From CAVVEQ01 sp963806635 (GTDB lineage Bacteria; Chloroflexota; Anaerolineae; Anaerolineales; Anaerolineaceae): DNA of 64,000 bases. Shown here piece by piece: positions 7,658 through 16,760 of this stretch. Made by a program: the position numbers and the translations under genes. The stretch's first letter is position 1; each line of letters opens with the position of its first letter. A model generated the notes under the pieces. That model was not told the DNA's origin and made no database searches. It saw only the letters and a list, made by a program, of their open reading frames with translations. Location of the stretch: the NCBI GenBank assembly GCA_963806635.1, contig CAWDZA010000015.1, positions 1,240,001 to 1,304,000 on the forward strand, read 5' to 3'.

Positions 7658-7682
7658 ATCGGGCACCTCTCGTGTGCTCAAC
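7654..7682 (+). repeat. Palindromic element, diverged copy 3
   Basis: GTAGATCGGGCACC...CTCGTGTGCTCAAC follows copy 1 with a few changes, and the right stem arm is degraded. It overlaps the end of the membrane gene and supplies its stop codon. Confidence 0.5.
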
Positions 7683-7713
7683 AAACTTCCCTATTCTCAT
7701 ATACAATAATTCC

Positions 7714-9342
7714 ATGCCCGACTTTTTCCAGCTCTTCCCCCCCCAGGACCCGGACCTGCTGCGCATCGTCGCGGGCTTCTGGCAGCTTGACCTCCAGGGC
7801 GAGAACCCGCATGCCTGGGCGGAGCAGATCTCCGCGGCCATGCGGGATCCCGCAGCCCGCGCGGAGGTGCTGGATGCGCTCCCCCCCAGGCTCTGGCTGC
7901 CTTCCAGGACCTGGTCTCCCGGCATGGGTTCGCGTCCCTGGCCGGAGTTCGCGCGCGAGTACGGCGAGATCCGCGAGATGGGCGCCGGCAAACGCGACCG
8001 CGAACTTCCACACCAAAACCCCGCTTCCATCAGCGAAGCGCTCCACTACCGCGGGCTGATCGGGCGCATCTTCCTGCCGGAGGGCGGCGTGCTGCGCGAG
8101 TTCGTCTGCGTCCCCGCGGAGCTGCTGCCCGAAGGGGAGAAAGAAGGGGAAACACCCGGCATGCCCCTCGGCAAACCGGCCGCGCCCGGGATGCACGCCT
8201 TTGCCCAGCCCGCCTCCGACCGCATCCTGGATCACGCCACGGTGCTGCTGGCTGCCCTGCGTTCCGGCATCCCCATCAGCACGCTCGCGGATCGCCCCTG
8301 GGCTTCTGATATCCCCTTCCTGCAAGCCCTGCTCACTGCCGCAGGCATCCTCAATCCCGATGCCAGTCCCCGCCCGGAAAAGACGCGCGCGTTCCTGGCC
8401 GCGCCCCGCGCGGAGGCGCTTTCCCTGCTGATCAAGACCTGGCTGGAATCTCCTGCCATCGCCGAATGGAAATTCCTGCCCGGTATCACCCTTTCCGGCA
8501 CCTGGGGCGCCGATCCCCTGCACGCCCGCCGCAGGATCCTGGACCTGTTCACCGCCCTGCCCCGCAGCACCTGGTGGGACCTGGAGTCCTTCCTCGCCGC
8601 GGTGCGCTCCCGTCAGCCGGATATCCTGCGCGAGGGCGGGGATTACGATCGCTGGTATATCCGCGATGAATCGGGTACCGAATTCCGCGGCTTCGATTCC
8701 TGGATGCAGGTGGAAGGCAGCCTGTTGCGCTTTTTCGCTTCGCTTCTGAACGCCTTCGGGATGGTTGATCTCGGCAGCCCCTCCCCGGGCGAACCCTTCG
8801 GCGCCTTCCGCCTGTGCGCCGATCTTGATGACCGCCTGGCAGGAAAGTCTGTCTTCGCCTCCCCGAAGGAGAACGGCAAGATCGCGGCGGCCTCCACCGG
8901 GCAGATCCTGGTCGCGCCCCTGGCCCCGCGGGTTGCCCATTACCAGCTCGCGCGCTACTGCCAGTGGGGCCGGGAGGATGAGCGCGGCTGCCGCTACCGC
9001 ATCACCGCCGCCTCGCTTGCCCGCGCCCGCGCCCAGGGGTTGAACGCCAGCAAGCTGCCCGGGGTTCTGGAATCCGGCGGGGCTTCGCCCATCCCGCCCG
9101 CGGTGCTGAACTTCATCCGGAACTGGGAGAAATTCGGTCCGCAGGTGCGCTTCGAGCGCCAGGTCCTGCTGCGGGTCACGCAATCAGAAATCCTGGATGA
9201 GCTCCTCGCCTCCCCGGCCGCCGCCTGGCTGGGGGAACGGTTGAACGGGGAGACCATCCTGGTCAAACCCGGCAGGGAGCAGCCAGTGCTCGACCAGCTC
9301 GCCCGGCTGGGCTACCTGGCGGAATCCCGCCTGGATGTATAA
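7714..9342 (+). CDS. Helicase-associated (XPB/Ssl2 N-terminal-like) domain protein without a helicase
   Basis: 542 residues, very GC-rich. The C-terminal 170 residues match the helicase-associated domain pattern: CRYRITAASLARARAQG, then LPGVLESGGASPIPPAVLNF, VRFERQVLLRVTQSEILDEL and a final LDQLARLGYLAE. No Walker A or DExH motif is visible. Such stand-alone proteins are common in Chloroflexota and Actinobacteria and have no established function. I chose the ATG at 7714 because coding character begins there; upstream in-frame sequence overlaps the membrane gene and element copy 3. Confidence 0.68.
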   Translation: MPDFFQLFPPQDPDLLRIVAGFWQLDLQGENPHAWAEQISAAMRDPAARAEVLDALPPRLWLPSRTWSPGMGSRPWPEFAREYGEIREMGAGKRDRELPHQNPASISEALHYRGLIGRIFLPEGGVLREFVCVPAELLPEGEKEGETPGMPLGKPAAPGMHAFAQPASDRILDHATVLLAALRSGIPISTLADRPWASDIPFLQALLTAAGILNPDASPRPEKTRAFLAAPRAEALSLLIKTWLESPAIAEWKFLPGITLSGTWGADPLHARRRILDLFTALPRSTWWDLESFLAAVRSRQPDILREGGDYDRWYIRDESGTEFRGFDSWMQVEGSLLRFFASLLNAFGMVDLGSPSPGEPFGAFRLCADLDDRLAGKSVFASPKENGKIAAASTGQILVAPLAPRVAHYQLARYCQWGREDERGCRYRITAASLARARAQGLNASKLPGVLESGGASPIPPAVLNFIRNWEKFGPQVRFERQVLLRVTQSEILDELLASPAAAWLGERLNGETILVKPGREQPVLDQLARLGYLAESRLDV

Positions 9343-9388
9343 TGGGTCAGGTCAGCCTCAAAATCCCCCCTATCCCGGAGAACTTTCC

Positions 9389-10576
9389 ATGTCCGAACCG
9401 ATTGAACTGGATCGAAGAAGAGCTCGCCCAGCTTAAGGAAGCCGGGCTGTATAACCGCATCCGCACCATCAGCTCCCCGCAGGGCGCCATCTCTGGTGGT
9501 GGATGGAAAGCAGGTGCTGAATTTCTGCTCCAATAATTACCTCGGGCTCGCCAACCACCCCCGCCTGGTGAAGGCCGGGCAGGAGGCGCTCGCTAAATTC
9601 GGCGCCGGGCCGGCCGCGGTGCGCACCATCGCCGGCACGATCTCCCTGCACCTGGAGCTGGAGAAGCGCCTGGCGGCGTTCAAGGGCGTCCCAGCGGCCA
9701 TCCTCTTCCAATCCGGTTTCAGCGCCAACCTGGCCACCCTGCCTGCCCTGGTGGGCAAGGAGGACGCGATCATCTCGGACGAGCTCAACCACGCCAGCAT
9801 CATCGATGGCAGCCGGCTTTCGGGCGCGACCATCCTGCGCTACGCCCACTGCGACCCGGCTGACCTGGAGAAGGTCATCGTGGAGAACAAGGGCAAGTAC
9901 CGCCGCCTGCTGGTGGTCACCGACGGGGTGTTCAGCATGGATGGCGATATCGCCCCGCTGGATAAGATCTCTGGCGGTCACCGAAAAATACGACGTGCTC
10001 CTGATGGTGGATGACGCCCACGGCGAAGGCGTGCTGGGCCGGGGCGGGCGCGGGATCGTGGATCATTTCGGTCTGCACGGCAAGGTGGATATCGAGGTGG
10101 GCACGCTTTCCAAGGCTTTCGGCGTGGTCGGCGGCGTGGTTGCCGGCAAGGCTGAGATCGTGGAATGGCTGCGCCAGCGCGGGCGGCCCTTCCTCTTTTC
10201 CTCCGCCGTCACCCCCGCGGATGCGGGTGCCTGCCTGGAGGCGGTGAAGATCCTGGAGGAATCCACCGAACTGGTGGAAAAACTGTGGGCGAATGCCGAG
10301 TATTTCAAGAAGGAAATGCGCGCGCTGGGCTTCGACCTGGGACTCAGCACCACCCCCATCACCCCGGTCATGCTGGGCGAAGCGCCCCTGGCGCAGCAGT
10401 TCAGCCGCGAGCTCTTCGAGCAGGGCGTCTTTGCCATGGCGTTGGGTTTCCCCACCGTCCCGCGCGGCAAGGCGCGCATCCGGGTGATGATCTCCGCCGC
10501 CCATTCGCGCACCGACCTCGACCGGGGACTCGATGCTTTCTCGCAGGTGGGCAAAGCGTTGGGGGTGATCTCCTGA
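9389..10576 (+). pseudogene. Glycine C-acetyltransferase / 8-amino-7-oxononanoate synthase family (KBL/BioF), three frameshifts
   Basis: PLP-dependent alpha-oxoamine synthase, which condenses an acyl-CoA with an amino acid. Joining the frames gives about 395 residues: WIEEELAQLKEAGLYNRIR, then LNFCSNNYLGLANHPRL, SDELNHASIIDG, the PLP/aspartate region LLMVDDAHGEGVLG and the lysine motif GTLSKAFGVVGG. Extra single bases lie near 9404-9408, 9489-9492 and 9970-9973. All catalytic motifs survive on both sides, so these may be sequence errors. The N-terminus and GGRGIVDHFGLHGKVDI favour KBL (threonine catabolism) over BioF, but this is not certain. The ATG at 9389 follows CCCGGAGAA. Confidence 0.85.
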
Positions 10577-10647
10577 GCGTCGTTCCGGGCAATCCCGAAA
10601 CCGGGGAGCTCCCGCCTGGCACGGAATCCCCCCGCGGGCTGCCGCGG

Positions 10648-12067
10648 GTGATCCGGGCACTGGTATTGCTTCTCTTCGTTTCCCTGTTTTTCGGGCTGCT
10701 TTTATTCTTCTTCCTGGGCACCTTTTCGCGCCTGATGGCGGATGATTTCTGCTATTTCGCCAACGCCCGGGAGATGGGAGCCTGGAACGGCCTGGTCAAT
10801 ATCTACACCACCTGGTCCGGGCGTTACGCCGCGATCGCGCTCAGCATGCTGCTGGAACCGCTCAACCGCTCCCTGGCGCAGGCTGCCCCGGGGGTGATCC
10901 TGCTCGCCTGGCTGCTTTCCCTGATCGGGCTGCTGGTATCGGTCATTCAAAAAATGGTTGGGGTATTTTCCGCGCTCGCTGGCCTGGGTTTCCGCGGCAG
11001 CCATCCTGTTCCTCACTTGCCTGGTGGCGCCCAACCGCTTCCAGGTTCTCTACTGGCTGAATGGAACCATCACCTACACGGTCCCGCTGGTGACGCTCAC
11101 CGCGCTGCTTTACTGGAGCCTGCAGATGACCTGGCGGGATAAAGAGCCTTCCCCGCTCCTGCTCGGGCTATTCAGCCTCGCGGTATTGTTCTCAGGCGGG
11201 TTCTCCGAGACCACCGCCGCCCTGCAGTTTTCCGTGTTCGCCATTCTATTCGTCCTCTTTGCCGTTCTCAAAGCTCCCCGCCGCGCGTTGGTTATCTCCG
11301 GGCTTGCGGCTGGCTTCTCCCTGGTTGCCATGCTGATATTCCTTCTCTCGCCCGGCAACCACCTTCGCCAGGCGCTCTTCCCCCAGCCACCCGGGCTTTT
11401 CACACTGATCTGGCTATCGTTCCGATATGCTCTCGCCTTCATCTATCATACGGTAATCGCCTACCCGATCCCGTTCCTTTTCGGCGCTCTCGTGGCGGTG
11501 ATGATGGGCAGCCTGCTGGTCCGCAGTCTCGATTCGGCAATCCTCCCCAAACTTCCCGCCAGGAAGAAGCTCTGGATCGCTGCCGGCATCACCGCCCTTG
11601 TCACGCTGCTTCTGGTTTCCAGTACCTGCGCGCCTTCCATCTATGCCCAGTCTGCCTATCCCGAGCCGCGCGCCCTGTTCCCCGCCACCTATATCCTTGT
11701 CTTTGGCGTTTTCGCAGTCATTTTCCTGGCGGGGTTCACCGCCACACTGCCCAGGGGAGAGAAAACCAGGGTGTGGAAACGATCCTACGATACGGTCATC
11801 ATCATTGGGCTGATCCTGGCATGCATCTACCCCCTGCGGGCAGGCAATTCGCTCAACCGGGATCTCCTGCAGGCGCGCGCGTTTGCATCCGCCTGGGATG
11901 AACGCGACCATGTGGTGCAGACCTACCGGGTATCCGGGAAACCACTCCTGGAGTTAAAAGCGATTAACTCGCAGCACGGCATCAGCGAACTGGAAACCGA
12001 CCCGGAATTCTGGGTCAATAAGTGTTTTGCGCGATATTACCGATTGGAAAACGTTTCCGCAAAATAA
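10648..12067 (+). pseudogene. DUF6056-type multi-pass membrane protein (possible GT-C glycosyltransferase), one frameshift
   Basis: About 470 residues with ten or more membrane spans. The first loop, ADDFCYFANARE, followed by TWSGRYAAI is the acidic-loop signature seen in DUF6056 and GtrII-like proteins, where Asp residues often sit at the active site of lipid-linked sugar transferases. One extra A in the A6 run at 10949-10954 breaks the frame; repairing it joins SVIQK to WLGYFPRSLAW. The start is uncertain: GTG at 10648 is the first good candidate, and no clear ribosome-binding site is visible. It lies just after the KBL-like gene. Confidence 0.65.
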
Positions 12068-12082
12068 GATATTCTTGCGGGA

Positions 12083-12301
12083 TCAGGACTTGTTCGCTTC
12101 CCGGATGGTTTCCTCCGGGACGATGCAATTCACATTCGCCTGTTTTTTGCATTCCTCTTCACCCGAGCAGCGGAAATCCACCACCCGGGGAGGATCGGGC
12201 AGGAAATCGATCGGGTAGACCACCAGCTGGTCCACTTCGATCGGTTTGGTCACTTTCGCGCAGGTTCGCACCTGCACCCGTTCCCATTGTTTGGTCGCCA
12301 T
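12083..12301 (-). CDS. Small conserved cysteine-containing protein, unknown
   Basis: 72 residues with four cysteines (VRTCAKV, FRCSGEEECKK and NCIVPE). The layout RVVDFRCSGEEEC recalls a family of small Chloroflexota proteins with a C-terminal Cys cluster that may bind metal. No signal peptide. It ends the long minus-strand polysaccharide gene run, 28 nt after the DUF1232 gene. Confidence 0.55.
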   Translation of the reverse strand: MATKQWERVQVRTCAKVTKPIEVDQLVVYPIDFLPDPPRVVDFRCSGEEECKKQANVNCIVPEETIREANKS

Positions 12302-12329
12302 AAGAGCTCCTCAAATAGTCTCGATGAAA

Positions 12330-12683
12330 TTAACTTCCCGCAGGAGGTTTATTTTCGCCTTCCTGCTTGGGATCCAATTCCTTGAAACCCACATCCACCA
12401 CATCGCTGCTTTCGCCCGGTTCCTTCCAGCTCCCCGGGATGGTCCCCTTGCGGATCGCCTCCAGGTTTTCCGCGACGATCTCCGGAGGGCAAAGCTGCAC
12501 AAACAAATACATCCCAACGATCAGGACACCCCAATCATCCAGCTCGAAGGGCAGCGGGATGGGGTCTGGGATGATGAAATACAACACCGTGAAGAGCGGA
12601 ATGATCTTGAGCAATGGGTTCACCCGGCGATCCCGGAGGAGGCGCAGAATGAGCTTCATTTGTACGACCAGTTTTTCGATCAT
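12330..12683 (-). CDS. DUF1232 (YkvA-like) membrane-associated protein
   Basis: 117 residues. The core NPLLKIIPLFTVLYFIIPDPIPLPFELDDWGVLIV-type region is the DUF1232 signature (hydrophobic helix, then PxDxIP and a D-D pair). The tail is acidic and low-complexity. Its ATG overlaps the stop of the upstream glycosyltransferase gene (ATGA), so the two are translationally coupled. Function unknown. Confidence 0.75.
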   Translation of the reverse strand: MIEKLVVQMKLILRLLRDRRVNPLLKIIPLFTVLYFIIPDPIPLPFELDDWGVLIVGMYLFVQLCPPEIVAENLEAIRKGTIPGSWKEPGESSDVVDVGFKELDPKQEGENKPPAGS

Positions 12684-13492
12684 CCGGTTGTGTTGCCTTT
12701 CCTCAGTGCGGGGCTGCTTTTTGTTTCGATCATCCGTCTGCGTTTCCAGCGTAAATAGGGACCAGCGAGAAAACGCAATCCATATTTTAGCATGATGATC
12801 GAAAAAACCGACCCGCCATCCCGTTTATGGATTCTGACCATCTCCGGCCAGCAGCGGTCATCCGCGGCGATGGTTTTCGCATCGGGGTGCAGACGGAAGT
12901 TCGCCCAGGTTGGGTCGGGGAGGTAGACCAGCTCCCCCTCCCGGCTCAGGCGCACCCACAGGTCATAATCCATCGCAAAATAGTAGGATGGATCCAGCGG
13001 ACCCACCTTTCTCCAAAGGTCAGCCCGAAAGAAACACGCTTGCTGCGGAATGTGGACGTACCCCTGCTTAAGCCTGCGGTGGTCCGTCTGGGCGGCCGGA
13101 AAGCGCCCGATCACGCGGTCATCTTCATCAATGAAATTGGCATTGGCGTAGACCGCTGCCGCCTGGGGATTTTTTTCGAAAAAATCCGCAACCTGGGGCA
13201 GGGTCCCGGGCAGGTAGGTATCATCGGAGTTCAGCCAGGCGAAAATATCCCCCCTTGCCCGGGCAAAGCCCTTGTTGATCGCATCCGTCTGCCCCTGGTC
13301 CTTTTCAGAGACCCAATATGCCAGCCTGCCGGCGTATTTGCGGATGATCTCCACGCTGCCATCCTGCGAACCCCCATCGACCACCAGGTATTCCAGGTCC
13401 GGGTAGGGCTGCCCGAGAACGGAGAGCATGGTGCGTTCCAGAAAGCGGGCATGGTTGAAGGAAGGGGTCACCACCGAGATCTTGAGGGGCAT
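12680..13492 (-). CDS. Family 2 glycosyltransferase
   Basis: 270-residue GT-A enzyme. Starts ISVVTPSFNHARFLERTM, then YLVVDGGSQDGSVEII and the metal-binding region FAWLNSDDTYLPG (DxD-like). ISEKDQGQ-type text (WVSEKDQGQTDAINKGF) is typical of polysaccharide GT2 enzymes close to the protein at 15813-16760. It transfers a sugar from a nucleotide sugar at the inner membrane face. The acceptor is unknown. Confidence 0.88.
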   Translation of the reverse strand: MPLKISVVTPSFNHARFLERTMLSVLGQPYPDLEYLVVDGGSQDGSVEIIRKYAGRLAYWVSEKDQGQTDAINKGFARARGDIFAWLNSDDTYLPGTLPQVADFFEKNPQAAAVYANANFIDEDDRVIGRFPAAQTDHRRLKQGYVHIPQQACFFRADLWRKVGPLDPSYYFAMDYDLWVRLSREGELVYLPDPTWANFRLHPDAKTIAADDRCWPEMVRIHKRDGGSVFSIIMLKYGLRFLAGPYLRWKRRRMIETKSSPALRKGNTTG

Positions 13493-13497
13493 GCTTC

Positions 13498-15006
13498 CTA
13501 CTTCCCCTTCCGAAGATCGAAAATGATATAGGTCGAGCCTTCGGCAAAAACAGGGTAATTCGCGGACAGGTATTCCTTCAGCTCAGGCTGGGCGGCGAAT
13601 TCCTCCAGGTCGGTGACCACAAAGAAATCCATTCCGCGGGTCTGATCGGCGAACCGGGTGGCAAAATCCGGCTGCGGGATGCCGGCCAGTTCGCGCAGGC
13701 TGGTATCCCCGCGGTAGGGCCAATATTCCGCAGGATTGATCCAGCTGAAATACTCCAACCGGTACCCGTAATCCTGGGTGAGCGCGATGATCGATGTATT
13801 GCTCCCCAGCATCTCGCCGATATGTTCCCAGTCCGCCTGCTGCGGGCGGTAATCCACCTTGTGGAAGATGGTGCGGATGTTCCACAGGTTGATCGCCAAT
13901 CCAAGGGTAAGCAGCAAGCCCACGGCGATGTGCGCTGACCGGCGGTGTTCAACATCGAGCAGTTTTTGCCAGAGCGCTTCTCCGACGGGCGCGATCGAGA
14001 TCGCCACGATCGGCACCAGGCTCAGGTGATAGTAATCGTGGGTGCCGAAGTAATAGGCGAACACGAATCCAAAAATGATGTATCCCAGCCAGAGACCCAC
14101 CACAAATATGCGTTTCTCGCGTCCCACAAAATAGAAAATTCCGATCAAACCTAGGATCAAAAATCCGAGGGGCGCAACCGCCTGAGCCTTACCCAGCCAC
14201 TGAAGGTAGAAATACGGCTGCACCCACAGGGAGGGGAAAAAGCGCAGTCCGAAGAGGCTGGAAAGCCCTTTGGAAACGAAGAACCCGTCGATCATATAAC
14301 CGATGGTAGGCAGCACGGTCAGGAGCGCCATTACCCAGAATTGCGTTGACCGAATGAGTTTCTTGAAACCCAATACCATGAGCATCCCCAGGTAGGCTCC
14401 CAGGATCGAGAAAACCGCCAGCGACTTGAAGAAAATGGCCAGCCCCGCAGTGATGCCCGCCACGACCACCCATTTCCACCCCGCCCGCTTCATCCAGTTA
14501 TAGATCCCCCACCAACTGAAAACGATCAATGCGGTCATCAGAGGGTCAGGTTGAAAGCTGCGGCTGGCGATCACGCCATAAGGCAGGAATAAATACACCG
14601 CCGTAGCCGCCACACCGCCGGTATCGCTGGTGAGCTGCCGGGAAAGAAGGAAGATTGCGATCCCGCCCAGCACCCAGAAAAGCGCGCTCATCGCCCGCGG
14701 CAGCCAGAGGATTTCCCTGCCGATCAGTTTGTAACTTAGCGCAGCAAGACCATCGATGGAGGGCGGCTCACGCTCTTCGCGCCGGAGCGCATCCAGTGCC
14801 AGAACACGCTTCCCGGATGGGTCATCCGGCTGGGACTGATAATACAGCCCCCTGGCGACGACGGCCGTATAAAGCTGGCGGGTGGGATGAAAATCGAGGG
14901 GCAGGTCGGTGATATCGTACAACCGGATCGCGAGCGCCAGGATGAATAAGCACGCCAGAACGAGGATGGTCCATTTACCCGACGCTTTCCCTGTCAGATC
15001 GATCAA
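13498..15006 (-). CDS. GT39/ArnT-like membrane glycosyltransferase
   Basis: 502 residues, about 11 membrane spans. The first extracytoplasmic loop begins RLYDITDLPLDFHPTRQLY; an acidic residue in this loop is usual for GT-C enzymes that use polyprenyl-phosphate sugars. The C-terminus is a soluble domain (QDYGYRLEYFSWINPAEYWP). It probably adds a sugar on the outer membrane face during polysaccharide or glycoprotein assembly. It lies 5 nt upstream of the GT2 gene. Confidence 0.75.
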   Translation of the reverse strand: MIDLTGKASGKWTILVLACLFILALAIRLYDITDLPLDFHPTRQLYTAVVARGLYYQSQPDDPSGKRVLALDALRREEREPPSIDGLAALSYKLIGREILWLPRAMSALFWVLGGIAIFLLSRQLTSDTGGVAATAVYLFLPYGVIASRSFQPDPLMTALIVFSWWGIYNWMKRAGWKWVVVAGITAGLAIFFKSLAVFSILGAYLGMLMVLGFKKLIRSTQFWVMALLTVLPTIGYMIDGFFVSKGLSSLFGLRFFPSLWVQPYFYLQWLGKAQAVAPLGFLILGLIGIFYFVGREKRIFVVGLWLGYIIFGFVFAYYFGTHDYYHLSLVPIVAISIAPVGEALWQKLLDVEHRRSAHIAVGLLLTLGLAINLWNIRTIFHKVDYRPQQADWEHIGEMLGSNTSIIALTQDYGYRLEYFSWINPAEYWPYRGDTSLRELAGIPQPDFATRFADQTRGMDFFVVTDLEEFAAQPELKEYLSANYPVFAEGSTYIIFDLRKGK

Positions 15007-15027
15007 ATGATTCGGCGGTGGTCTGAC

Positions 15028-15807
15028 TCATTTTCCGGCTTTCCGGGTGAACAAAGCATCCGCCTGCAGGATCGACCCATCCAGAGGGGAACAGAGCGTA
15101 TCCAGCAGACCGGCAAAGGCGAAGCCTTCCTGCCTGAGCAGGTCGTGAATTTCCTCGAATAGCGGTTGATCCTTATATAACTGCCGGAAGGACACTTCGC
15201 TGATGATGATTTCCGTATTTTTAAGGGTCTTCTTCCCGCCCGCAAAAACCGATTTCTCAAACCCTTGCACATCCACCTTCAGTAGAACCGGGGCTTCAAT
15301 CCGGGTATCGGCAAGGCAGTCGTCCAATGTTTTCAGGGGTACCGTGATGCGCCGATTCCCCGAGGAAGCCGGGAAATGCTCCTTGTGGGTGTCCGCCATC
15401 TCCAAAGCGGAGGAGGAAGCGGTGAAATCACTCTCCCAAAAGTCGATCGTGCCATTTCTATCACCCAAAGCGGTCTGGATCACCTGGAAATTCGGATCGC
15501 CTTTGAGGTTTTCGTTCAACGCGCGGATATTCTTATCCAGCGGGTCGAAAGAAATGATCCGCGCATCTGGAAGGATCCTGCGCATGGCAAAGGCAAATGA
15601 GCCGATGTAGGCCCCAATATCCAGCACGGTTTTGATCCCCTGCGCTGCAAACCATGCCCGGTAGGGTGCCAGGCGGGCAAGCTCGTGGGTCAACTCCCGG
15701 CGGGTGAAGATCGCGCGGTTCAATTCCCAGAAATGCCCCGGGAACTGGTAGGGGAGTGCCAGGTATTCGATCGATTTGGTCAGCGTCGCGGAAAGGCTTT
15801 TTGCCAT
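15028..15807 (-). CDS. FkbM family methyltransferase
   Basis: 259 residues. SAM-binding motif I is VLDIGAYIGSFAFAMRR, then IISFDPLDKNIRALNENL, and the FkbM block VPLKTLDDCL with LLKVDVQGFEKSVFAGG. FkbM enzymes O-methylate sugars or polyketides; here a sugar of the surface polymer is the likely target. Confidence 0.9.
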   Translation of the reverse strand: MAKSLSATLTKSIEYLALPYQFPGHFWELNRAIFTRRELTHELARLAPYRAWFAAQGIKTVLDIGAYIGSFAFAMRRILPDARIISFDPLDKNIRALNENLKGDPNFQVIQTALGDRNGTIDFWESDFTASSSALEMADTHKEHFPASSGNRRITVPLKTLDDCLADTRIEAPVLLKVDVQGFEKSVFAGGKKTLKNTEIIISEVSFRQLYKDQPLFEEIHDLLRQEGFAFAGLLDTLCSPLDGSILQADALFTRKAGK

Positions 15808-15812
15808 GCAGG

Positions 15813-16760
15813 TCAGATCCTTGTGTCCTGATTGTTTTTCTTCTTCCGCCAGCGATTATACGCGGAACGCGGGCTGGTGAGGCCGATCATTGCCGGAAAG
15901 CAGTAAAGTATCCGGTGCCATTCTTTGAGCGCAGTTGGGGGATAAGCTGTGAAAGATTTCCAGTACGCTTTTAACGATTCTGCTGGTTGGCCGCCATCCA
16001 GCAGGTAACGGGCATTGATCCGGTGCGCGCCGGCTTCGCACCTGTGCCTCCGCTTCTTGAATTCCTCCCGCAGCCCCGGGTCATCTTCCATCCAGGCAAA
16101 GATGCGGTACGCCTCCTCGCCAAACAAGGATGCGCTGGATATGTTCTTCGCCTCGCGGTGAAAGCGGGCACTGGCCCACTCGCGCGAAATATGAACCATA
16201 TTTCCCTGTTGCGCGATCCGCAGCCAGAGGTGGTGGTCGAGGAGTAGATGGTAGTTGGGATCAAGGTATCCGGCATTGCGTAGCGACCGGCGGCGAAAGA
16301 AAACCGCTGGCTGCCCGATGATATTGAATTCCATCAGATCACCCAGGCGCCAGTCCCCATAGCAGATGTGGTTGATCACCCCGCCGGTCTCATCGATCGC
16401 CCGAACATCACCATAAACAAGTGCGATCGTTGGGTCAGTTCCAAAAACATCGACCACATCCCGCAAAACACCCGGTTGGTAGGTGTCATCCGAATTTATC
16501 CAGCCGATGATCTCTCCACCCGCCCGCTGGAATCCTTTATTGATCGCCTCTGCCTGACCTTTATCCTTTTCGGAGACCCACCACGAAATCTCTTTTTCGT
16601 GTCTCTTGATGATCTCAATCGACCCATCGCTCGAACCGCCATCCACCACCAGGTATTCCACCTTTGGGTAATCCTGTGTGATCACCGAGCGAAGGGTTTC
16701 CTCCAGAAAAGGCGCCTGATTGAAGGAGGGGGTGATAATCGTAACAAGCGGTTGTTTCAT
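15813..16760 (-). CDS. Family 2 glycosyltransferase
   Basis: 315 residues: LVTIITPSFNQAPFLEETL, YLVVDGGSSDGSIEIIK, WWVSEKDKGQAEAINKGF and IGWINSDDTYQPG (DxD-like site). Closely similar in motifs to the GT2 at 12680-13492, so the two may be paralogues with different linkages. Its start overlaps the stop of the next upstream gene. Confidence 0.9.
   Translation of the reverse strand: MKQPLVTIITPSFNQAPFLEETLRSVITQDYPKVEYLVVDGGSSDGSIEIIKRHEKEISWWVSEKDKGQAEAINKGFQRAGGEIIGWINSDDTYQPGVLRDVVDVFGTDPTIALVYGDVRAIDETGGVINHICYGDWRLGDLMEFNIIGQPAVFFRRRSLRNAGYLDPNYHLLLDHHLWLRIAQQGNMVHISREWASARFHREAKNISSASLFGEEAYRIFAWMEDDPGLREEFKKRRHRCEAGAHRINARYLLDGGQPAESLKAYWKSFTAYPPTALKEWHRILYCFPAMIGLTSPRSAYNRWRKKKNNQDTRI

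Noticed and set aside
7678..9183. 501-codon open frame antisense to the helicase-associated gene
   Set aside because: Low-complexity Gly/Gln/Ala-rich translation without motifs; the plus-strand protein is well supported.
9389..10576. Programmed frameshifting in the KBL-like gene
   Set aside because: Three separate +1 changes without slippery sites or downstream structure, and similar changes in unrelated genes, make errors or decay more likely.
12083..12683. Toxin-antitoxin pair made of the two small genes
   Set aside because: The larger is DUF1232, a membrane-associated family, and the smaller is a Cys-containing protein; neither resembles known toxins or antitoxins.
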